DNA from: Enterovibrio gelatinilyticus
GTDB lineage: Bacteria > Pseudomonadota > Gammaproteobacteria > Enterobacterales > Vibrionaceae
Assembly: GCF_028683095.1 (NCBI RefSeq)
Contig: NZ_JAJUBC010000006.1
Span: forward strand, 62,001-126,000
Length of the DNA stretch: 64,000 nt
Direction: 5' to 3'
In this document: piece after piece, positions 58,087 to 64,000 of the stretch
Position numbering within the stretch: the first letter of the stretch is position 1
How the letters are laid out: each line of letters starts with the position of its first letter
Program-made: the position numbers and the translations under genes
Notes under the pieces: generated by a model
The model's input: only the letters and a program-made list of their open reading frames with translations
The model's database searches: none
Told to the model about the DNA's origin: nothing

Positions 58087-58659
58087 CTACTGTTCACTCT
58101 CAATCACTTGTTCTAGCGTTACCGGATGCAGCTTGACGCACACGCCATTTGCCTTGAATGCCACGGTAGGGTTAGCCAAGCGCTCTCCCTCGCCTGAAGG
58201 CGAACTCAGTTTCACCTTTACGCCTTTATCTTTCAGTTCATCCCAATGTGATTGAAGTGACGGAAACAGCGAGAAGATATCCTCCAATAACGCTTCAGGA
58301 GTAGTGGCGTTAGACGGGATAACCCACTCCGCATGTTCCCATCCTTCTTCTGGATACATTTTTTCACTCGGATACGGTAGCTCAACACAGCGTGTTTCCC
58401 ACTCTCCAAACGATAAAGCATCACGCGTCTTAATGACTACGATGGGACGACCATTAATGTTATTCACGGATATTTCCTCACCGTGAATTAACCACGCTTG
58501 ATGCAGCTCTTTGGCAAGGCCAATGTCGTTAACGCGAAGCGCTATATGGTCGGCTTCATACGGTGTAAGATCGATGCCCAGCGTTTCTAACAACGCCGTT
58601 AAACGATGACTAAAAGGTTCAAGTGAAGAAAGAAGGCGATCAACGGTTAGTGCTGACAT
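58087..58659 (-). CDS. yecM: YecM family protein
   Basis: VOC-fold protein of the YecM family, 190 aa, function unknown, possibly metal-binding. Conserved parts are EADHIALRVND, GRPIVVIKTRDALSFGEWE, RCVELPYPSEKMYPEEGWEHAEWVI and a C-terminal KANGVCVKLHPVTLEQVIESE. It is divergent from argS, its neighbour in E. coli as well. Confidence 0.92.
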   Translation of the reverse strand: MSALTVDRLLSSLEPFSHRLTALLETLGIDLTPYEADHIALRVNDIGLAKELHQAWLIHGEEISVNNINGRPIVVIKTRDALSFGEWETRCVELPYPSEKMYPEEGWEHAEWVIPSNATTPEALLEDIFSLFPSLQSHWDELKDKGVKVKLSSPSGEGERLANPTVAFKANGVCVKLHPVTLEQVIESEQ

Positions 58660-58854
58660 GGAAATCTCTTAGTTAGTCAAAAAATCACGCCAAGTATCCC
58701 ACTGCGAGAAACGTATTACCATTGCGTATCGAATGAGTGAAATTTCTCCAGAAACACACTGCAAGAAAATGAACAAGACTCAGCGACAATGAAATCACGG
58801 TATTTCACCGTATATGGGTTTCAAACTACATCTATTTGTGGGTATTATTACGCC

Positions 58855-58960
58855 TATCAATCTGCACCCGTTTTCGGTGCTGAACGCACGGTATTAAAGC
58901 CGTCAACCATGCCCTGCAATGAGCGCTTTTCATTGGGTATCGTTGACGGATTTTTGCTTT
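58855..58960 (+). ncRNA. Candidate small RNA or attenuated leader before argS
   Basis: A possible sigma-70 promoter (TTCAAA at 58820-58825, 17-base spacer, TATTAT at 58843-58848) would start an RNA near 58855. A small hairpin GCACC/GGTGC (58864-58880) follows. Then a long stem closes with CCGTCAAC (58900-58907) and GTTGACGG (58942-58949), with further inner pairing, and is followed by ATTTTTG. The RNA would be about 105 bases and end 80 bases before argS. Confidence 0.4.
58900..58957 (+). terminator. Extended hairpin terminator upstream of argS
   Basis: Eight perfect closing pairs (CCGTCAAC/GTTGACGG), one C-C mismatch, then ATGCCC/GGGTAT and AATGA/TCATT inside, followed by ATTTTTGCTTT. ACGG at 58889-58892 can pair with CCGT of the 5' arm, an alternative that would disturb the terminator. 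Confidence 0.6.
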
Positions 58961-59039
58961 AGTACCATTGCCAGTAAGCTCACCGTCATGGCCGAAGGTC
59001 ATGCTAGAGTCAATCGGGTATCAAAATTAAGGTAAACAC

Positions 59040-60770
59040 GTGAATATTCAAGCCCTTCTCAATGAAAAAGTATCGGCAGCTATGGTCGCAGCCGGTGCAC
59101 CAGAAGGCAGCCCAGCTGCAGTACGTCAATCGGCAAAAGCACAATTTGGTGATTACCAAGCCAATGGCATCATGGGCGTAGCAAAGAAGCTTGGTGGTAA
59201 TCCTCGTGATTTCGCGCAAAAAGTACTGGATGTATTGGACCTTGAAGGCATTGCGTCGAAAACTGAAATTGCAGGCCCAGGTTTTATCAATATCTTCCTG
59301 AGCCCTGAGTGGTTAGGCCAGCAAGCCGAGATCGCGTTGGCTGACAGCCGTTTAGGTGTTGCTGAAGATCAAAAACAAAACATTGTCGTTGATTACTCTG
59401 CGCCTAACGTAGCGAAAGAAATGCACGTTGGACACCTTCGTTCAACCATTATTGGTGATGCCGTCGTTCGCACCCTTGAGTTCTTGGGTCATAACGTTAT
59501 TCGCGCAAACCACCTTGGTGATTGGGGCACACAGTTTGGTATGTTGATTGCCAACCTTGAGCGCCATGAAGCGGCAGGTGGCAATATTTCGATGGATCTT
59601 AGCGATATCGAAGGTTTCTACCGTGAGTCGAAGAAACTGTACGACGAAGATGAAGAATTCGCCAAAACGGCACGTAATTATGTGGTTCGCCTTCAAAGTG
59701 GTGATGAGTACTGCAAAGAGAAATGGCAGACACTGGTTAAAATCACCCTTGAGCAAAACCAACGCAATTACGACCGTCTTAATGTTTCTTTGACTGACAA
59801 AGACGTGATGGGTGAAAGCATGTACAACAGCATGCTTGCAGGTATTGTGGCTGACCTAAAAGAAAAAGGCTTGGCTGAAGAAAGCGATGGTGCAACCGTT
59901 GTATTCCTTAATGAATACAAGAATAAAGACGGTGAGCCTATGGGTGTAATCATCCAAAAACGTGATGGTGGTTTCTTGTACACTACCACCGATATCGCGT
60001 GCGCCAAATACCGTCACGAAACCTTCAATGCCGACCGTGTGCTGTACTTCATTGACTCCCGTCAGCACCAGCATTTGATGCAAGCTTGGACTATTGTTCG
60101 CAAAGCTGGCTATATCCCAGAATCAATGAGCTTAGAGCACCATGCATTTGGCATGATGTTGGGTAAAGATGGTCGTCCATTTAAGACCCGTGCTGGCGGC
60201 ACAGTGCGTTTGGCTGATCTGTTAGATGAAGCTGAGGTGCGTGCAAAGAAACTGATCGAAGAGAAAAACCCAGACATGTCTGCGGAAGAAAAAGCAAACA
60301 TCGCTGAAACCGTTGCCATGGCAGCAGTTAAGTACTCTGATCTTTCTAAGCACCGCACTACAGATTACATCTTTGATTGGGATAACATGCTGGCATTTGA
60401 AGGTAATACTGCGCCTTACATGCAATATGCCTATACACGTGTGGCTTCTATCTTCGCTAAAGCGGGCATTGATGCAAACGCGGTTGAAGGCAACATCATC
60501 ATCGCTGATGAAAAAGAAAAAGCATTGGTGTCTAAATTGCTGCAATTTGAAGAAGCGGTTCAATCCGTTGCACGCGAAGGTCAGCCACATATTATGTGTA
60601 GCTACCTCTTTGAGCTTGCAGGTACTTTCTCTAGCTTCTATGAAGCTTGCCCAGTACTTAATGCCGAAGGTGAAACAAAGCAAAGCCGCTTGAAACTTGC
60701 TGCGCTGACAGCCAAAACCATCAAGCAAGGACTTAGCCTTCTAGGTATCAACACGCTGGAACGCATGTAA
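59040..60770 (+). CDS. argS: Arginine-tRNA ligase
   Basis: Class I aminoacyl-tRNA synthetase, 576 aa. The start is GTG at 59040 with AAGGT upstream. An N-terminal Add-1 domain leads to the HIGH-like motif in [25 protein letters not shown]. Other motifs are [15 protein letters not shown], the KMSKS-equivalent region around [20 protein letters not shown], and a C-terminal DALR anticodon-binding domain. Length matches E. coli ArgS (577). A candidate attenuator precedes it. Confidence 0.97.
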   Translation: MNIQALLNEKVSAAMVAAGAPEGSPAAVRQSAKAQFGDYQANGIMGVAKKLGGNPRDFAQKVLDVLDLEGIASKTEIAGPGFINIFLSPEWLGQQAEIALADSRLGVAEDQKQNIVVDYSAPNVAKEMHVGHLRSTIIGDAVVRTLEFLGHNVIRANHLGDWGTQFGMLIANLERHEAAGGNISMDLSDIEGFYRESKKLYDEDEEFAKTARNYVVRLQSGDEYCKEKWQTLVKITLEQNQRNYDRLNVSLTDKDVMGESMYNSMLAGIVADLKEKGLAEESDGATVVFLNEYKNKDGEPMGVIIQKRDGGFLYTTTDIACAKYRHETFNADRVLYFIDSRQHQHLMQAWTIVRKAGYIPESMSLEHHAFGMMLGKDGRPFKTRAGGTVRLADLLDEAEVRAKKLIEEKNPDMSAEEKANIAETVAMAAVKYSDLSKHRTTDYIFDWDNMLAFEGNTAPYMQYAYTRVASIFAKAGIDANAVEGNIIIADEKEKALVSKLLQFEEAVQSVAREGQPHIMCSYLFELAGTFSSFYEACPVLNAEGETKQSRLKLAALTAKTIKQGLSLLGINTLERM

Positions 60771-60802
60771 ACAAAAATCTGAACCCTGTTCACAAAATGA
60801 GA

Positions 60803-60831
60803 GCCTCAATCGTAAAGATTGGGGCTTTTTT
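60803..60831 (+). terminator. argS terminator
   Basis: GCCTCAATC pairs with GATTGGGGC (one G-T pair) around GTAAA, followed by six T. Confidence 0.88.
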
Positions 60832-60905
60832 CGTTCTCAACTAACACGGCGTACGGTTTGTGCATATCATTACTGATAGCTTTGACATGGAAGTGAGAAT
60901 CTGGA

Positions 60906-61928
60906 ATGAATGAATATGCTTTGATTGAAGCCACAAGGGTATTTAAACGCGCAGTACCCTTGATGGTGAAATATAAAGTACCAACTACACCGCACTACTT
61001 TTCATTGTGGTATGCCTATTGTGCTGGTACCCATCCCGCCCTAAATCGCGCGGTTGATGCCATCGTAAAAAAGGACGGGCTTTGCACCGTCGAACAATGT
61101 GACGATTTCATCGAAACGTATTTACTTGATGACGCAACGAAAGAACTCGATACGTTCCGCCAAAAAGTACAGGATTTAGCCGCAGACCTTGGTAGTAGCA
61201 TGGATACAACCGTATCCAATACTGAAGAATTCCAAGACATTCTGAACTCTTCCGTTACCAAATTGGAAGGCGTAAAGAATCGCAATCTTCAAGGAAATGA
61301 AAGTAAAAAAATCACCCACGATCTTTTACAAGGCTCGCAAGATCTCCTCGCGGCAACCGAGCAGTACCAACTGCATGTAAAAGCACAAAGAACAGAAATC
61401 GAACAACTCAAGCAACAGTTGGAAGACTACCGTAAGCAAGCTACCCATGATGCACTAACAGGCTGCCTCAATAGACGCGCCTTTGATTTGGCACTTGCCG
61501 AACATGTTCATAATAACAATAACGTTTGTCTTATCATGGTCGACATCGATCACTTCAAACTGTTCAATGACGAATTTGGTCACCAAATGGGCGACGGTGT
61601 CCTCAAGATCGTAGCGAACAAGCTTGAACAAAATATGCAAGAAGTGGCAACGGTATATCGATTTGGCGGCGAAGAGTTTTCAGTGCTGGTTACCGATGTC
61701 TCTATAAAAGGGGCTTGGTTAATTGCTGAGAAAACGCGGAAAGCCTTGGAGCGTCTTTCTGTCACAGACAAACGCACAGGGAAAAAAATCAACTCAATTA
61801 CCGCCTCTTTTGGCATTGCTGAACGCGCGATGGGAGAGCAAGGCTTCCAGTTTTTAGCAAGGGCTGATGAAGCATTGTATGACGCCAAACATCGGGGTAG
61901 AAACCGAGTGATGCCGATGGTTCGCTAA
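60906..61928 (+). CDS. Diguanylate cyclase (GGDEF)
   Basis: Cytoplasmic diguanylate cyclase, 340 aa, making cyclic di-GMP. The N-terminal half is a helical, uncharacterised sensory region followed by a coiled coil (about 140-175). The GGDEF domain begins DALTGCLNRRAFDLALAEH, has VDIDHFKLFNDEFGHQMGD and the active loop YRFGGEEFSVLV (GGEEF). No RxxD product-inhibition site is seen five residues before GGEEF. No membrane segment. It stands alone between argS and DUF924. Confidence 0.9.
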   Translation: MNEYALIEATRVFKRAVPLMVKYKVPTTPHYFSLWYAYCAGTHPALNRAVDAIVKKDGLCTVEQCDDFIETYLLDDATKELDTFRQKVQDLAADLGSSMDTTVSNTEEFQDILNSSVTKLEGVKNRNLQGNESKKITHDLLQGSQDLLAATEQYQLHVKAQRTEIEQLKQQLEDYRKQATHDALTGCLNRRAFDLALAEHVHNNNNVCLIMVDIDHFKLFNDEFGHQMGDGVLKIVANKLEQNMQEVATVYRFGGEEFSVLVTDVSIKGAWLIAEKTRKALERLSVTDKRTGKKINSITASFGIAERAMGEQGFQFLARADEALYDAKHRGRNRVMPMVR

Positions 61929-62056
61929 ACGAGACGAACACAAGCAACCTTTACCTGATGTCAGATCTCTCTGAGCGTTGAGGTTGTTTGTTAGTTCACA
62001 TTGATTGTTTGGCTCTAACCGCGATGTGGACTTATCTACCATTGCGCAATATGAAG

Positions 62057-62656
62057 CTAAGGTCCCAATTTCGCGCCACCATTCGCAAGCCACACCATTT
62101 CATTCTCAGTCGACAAGCGACCTAACGATGCGTTGCGCTGAGGAAAGCGTCCAAAGCGCTGTATAATTTCGTAGTGATTCCGTGCCTGCCTGTAGAAATT
62201 CTCAAATAAGCCCGCTTCAGACGGCTCCGCTGATTGGCACAATTGACTGAATCTAAACAGCGCCTCTTCTTGGTCTTCCGCGTATTCGGAGTGCTGTAAC
62301 GGAGTGTAGAAAAACACCCTTTGAATTGGCAGCAGACTCTGGTCCTGCCCCATCGCTAGCCCTCGCTTACACAACGCAAGCGCAAATTCGTCATAGCGAA
62401 AAGCGGCGCTCAGCCCTCGATAGACTCGTCGACTGAACTGATCCAACAAAATGATATGAGCAAGTGCACCAAGTGGTGATTCAAGCCATTGAGAGAGCTT
62501 ACCCTCACCCGCCATGCTCACGTAAGGCAAAAAACGTTCACGAATGAAGTTATCCGAACTTTCGTCCCCATAAAGCCACATCGCTTTGATAGTGTCATTG
62601 GTTTGTGGCGCTTCTGCGTCTTCAAACCAAAAGTCCAGCACTTCTATGTAATCCAT
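62057..62656 (-). CDS. DUF924 family protein
   Basis: DUF924 protein, 199 aa, helical, with VLDFWFEDAEAPQTNDTI, GALAHIILLDQFSRRVYRG and FFYTPLQHSEYAEDQEEAL, all typical. I choose the ATG at 62656 (MDYIEVLDFWF) because GGGAG lies five bases before it; an upstream GTG at 62668 is unlikely. The fold resembles TPR-like proteins; function unknown. Confidence 0.9.
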   Translation of the reverse strand: MDYIEVLDFWFEDAEAPQTNDTIKAMWLYGDESSDNFIRERFLPYVSMAGEGKLSQWLESPLGALAHIILLDQFSRRVYRGLSAAFRYDEFALALCKRGLAMGQDQSLLPIQRVFFYTPLQHSEYAEDQEEALFRFSQLCQSAEPSEAGLFENFYRQARNHYEIIQRFGRFPQRNASLGRLSTENEMVWLANGGAKLGP

Positions 62657-62784
62657 GCTTGCTCCCACGATGCAGGCTTGGCAGCCTTTTCAACGTCACC
62701 TTCATTCTCTTTAGCCTAATCCGAAATCAGAAAAACGATGTCTTAATCGCCGATAGGTGTCGGTTTTTGTGATTTTTCTATGAC

Positions 62785-62796
62785 AATTGCGCAATT
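62785..62796. repeat. Perfect palindrome upstream of the HIT-family gene
   Basis: AATTGCGCAATT, a 12-base perfect palindrome about 100 bases before the ATG at 62899. It might be a protein-binding site. Confidence 0.35.
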
Positions 62797-62898
62797 CCAT
62801 TTCATTCCATCATCACAGAGTTTTATCTCTGTCATTGGTTTACATTTATGAAAATTGACAGTAATTTTGAGTGAGTTTGAAAAAGAAGAGAAAACAAA

Positions 62899-63333
62899 AT
62901 GACGTTTGAGCTTCATCCGCGTTTAGAGGCAGATACGACTTGGCTGGGTGATTTTCCACTTTGCCGTATTTTGCTCAGCAAAGAAAACATAGGGCCTTGG
63001 ATTATTTTGGTACCCAAAGTCGATGGAGTCACTGAACTACACCATCTTAGCGATACAGACCAACAGCAATTCATGCGTGAATCCTCACTATTGGCAGCGA
63101 AGCTAGAATTTCACACAAACGCTGACAAGTTAAATATGGGGGCGTTAGGAAACATGGTGCCTCAACTGCATGTACATCATATTGCTCGCTTTCAAGATGA
63201 CGCTGCTTGGCCTGCTCCCGTTTGGGGTAACACTCAAGGAATAACACGAAACGATGAAAGCCAAGCCGCGGTTGTTGAAATGTGGAAAGCACACCTTAAT
63301 GAAATCGACGGGTTTTCACCGGCAACATCGTAA
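62899..63333 (+). CDS. HIT family nucleotide-binding protein
   Basis: Histidine-triad hydrolase, 144 aa. The catalytic region QLHVHHIARFQDDAAWPAPVWG has the HxHH form of the HIT motif. LILVPKVDGVTELHHLSD-type beta sheet region (IILVPKVDGVTELHHLSD) precedes it. The likely substrate is a nucleoside phosphoramidate or dinucleotide; specificity is unknown. It is followed by a hairpin terminator. Confidence 0.9.
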   Translation: MTFELHPRLEADTTWLGDFPLCRILLSKENIGPWIILVPKVDGVTELHHLSDTDQQQFMRESSLLAAKLEFHTNADKLNMGALGNMVPQLHVHHIARFQDDAAWPAPVWGNTQGITRNDESQAAVVEMWKAHLNEIDGFSPATS

Positions 63334-63402
63334 AATTGCTTCTGGGAAATCTCTAAAAAACCAGCCATAGCGTGCCAACATATTGCTGCCCTCTTGCTGG
63401 AC

Positions 63403-63438
63403 AAAAAAAAGCGCAGTCATTATCTCACTGCGCTTTTT
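63403..63438. terminator. Bidirectional terminator between the HIT gene and feoC
   Basis: GCGCAGT (63411-63417) pairs with ACTGCGC (63427-63433) around a nine-base loop, flanked by eight A and five T. Confidence 0.88.
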
Positions 63439-63503
63439 CTATCGTCGATTTTATCATGATCACGAAGCCAATCACTTAGCCCGTCACCAGTGTATTTCAG
63501 ATT

Positions 63504-63728
63504 TCACTGAATCACAGTGATACCTAGTTCTTGGTTTATCACCCATTGATATCGACGTTCAACACCTCGGCTAGATTGAGATATCGTTGTTTTTAGCAGA
63601 CCTTTTTTGACCCAAACATTTAGCATTGCATCAATGCCATCTTCTGACAGTGAAAAATGTTTTGCCAACTCTGACAGCGAACATTGAGGGTTTGCGCTGA
63701 TATAGTCACGAAGATCATCAAGAATCAT
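63504..63728 (-). CDS. feoC: FeoC-like winged-helix protein
   Basis: Small winged-helix protein of the Feo ferrous-iron system, 74 aa. It has LRDYISANPQCSLSELAKHF and a recognition region DGIDAMLNVWVKKGLL. It lacks the four-cysteine Fe-S motif of enteric FeoC and has a single cysteine (about residue 16), as in vibrios. It overlaps the feoB end by 4 bases (ATGA), showing coupled translation. Confidence 0.85.
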   Translation of the reverse strand: MILDDLRDYISANPQCSLSELAKHFSLSEDGIDAMLNVWVKKGLLKTTISQSSRGVERRYQWVINQELGITVIQ

Positions 63729-64000
63729 AATGCCAGTGCATTCCCCACCAACTCTCGCTTGGCTTGGCGTTTAAGCAAATGTATCGCTGCCCACATCACC
63801 ATCAGGCTGCCCGCAATGGCAACGCCACTTTGCATTGGCGTTTCCAAAATCATGCCCACTTGATAAACCAATGTTGAACAGACAATAGCGAGCAACATGG
63901 TCCAACTGCCAATAAACGCGGCAAATGGACGACCAAACTCACGCACGTATGCACCCATTGCTGCCACACACGGTGTATAAAGCAATATAAACACCAAATA
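63725..64000 (-). CDS. feoB: Ferrous iron transporter FeoB, C-terminal end (5' part beyond window)
   Basis: The last 91 residues of FeoB, the inner-membrane Fe2+ transporter. The conserved LLYTPCVAAMGAYVREFG is at the visible start, followed by two hydrophobic segments and a short basic tail RQAKRELVGNALAL. The frame is open to the right edge, so the G-domain and core lie outside. Confidence 0.92.
   Translation of the reverse strand, partial: YLVFILLYTPCVAAMGAYVREFGRPFAAFIGSWTMLLAIVCSTLVYQVGMILETPMQSGVAIAGSLMVMWAAIHLLKRQAKRELVGNALAL

Noticed and set aside
58909-58962. 17-codon leader peptide in the argS leader (MPCNERFSLGIVDGFLL)
   Set aside because: Only one arginine codon and no ribosome site; its arms are explained by the hairpin.

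Overview
The window looks like the main chromosome of a gammaproteobacterium of the family Vibrionaceae. The evidence is a VicH-type H-NS protein, the hisLGDCBHAFI operon with its attenuator, the minCDE-rnd-fadD neighbourhood, yecM beside argS, a FeoC without Fe-S cysteines, and a formate dehydrogenase / tungstate transport block. From memory a similar block exists in Vibrio cholerae (not checked here). The genus cannot be fixed from sequence alone; Vibrio, Grimontia, Enterovibrio and Photobacterium relatives are all possible. I saw no insertion sequence, prophage, CRISPR array, rRNA or tRNA.

Layout. 1-10555: polyamine (putrescine) uptake and catabolism. On the minus strand, puuD, puuA, a putrescine aminotransferase, potFGHI and a truncated puuB; on the plus strand a second glutamine-synthetase-like gene. 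A perfect palindrome overlaps its presumed promoter. 10665-11414: a YchJ-like SEC-C protein and a small unknown protein. 11754-19141: his leader peptide (five consecutive His codons), attenuator, eight his genes and a terminator. 19323-23882: pseC-F-G-H-I for CMP-pseudaminic acid, without pseB.

23982-42722 is the most interesting block. It holds a periplasmic, Cys-type molybdenum/tungsten formate dehydrogenase (fdhA, fdhB, fdhC) with its Tat-signal small protein, TorD-like chaperone, 577-aa ferredoxin-like protein and DUF3305/DUF3306 genes. Next come fdhD, a HTH/periplasmic-binding-like regulator, a sensor kinase and a sigma-54 activator, then tungstate transporter tupABC, mobA and a mobB-moeA fusion. 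Four sequences with exact -24/-12 sigma-54 spacing lie before the main fdh operon, DUF3305, fdhD and tupA. Two near-identical palindromes (plus a degenerate third) lie 70-135 bp upstream of the fdh promoter element, and a related site precedes tupA. Together they suggest one locally encoded sigma-54 regulon linking formate respiration with tungstate/molybdate cofactor supply.

42847-64000: tdk, then a NhaC-family transporter whose leader is a recognisable lysine riboswitch with a ribosome-binding-site sequestering hairpin. It is followed by hns with two abutting hairpins, a lytic transglycosylase, ycgL, minCDE, rnd, fadD, an alpha/beta hydrolase, a small unknown gene, tsaB, yoaA, purU, yecM and argS. 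A possible small RNA or attenuated leader lies before argS. The window ends with a diguanylate cyclase, DUF924 and HIT-family genes, and feoC with the end of feoB running off the right edge.
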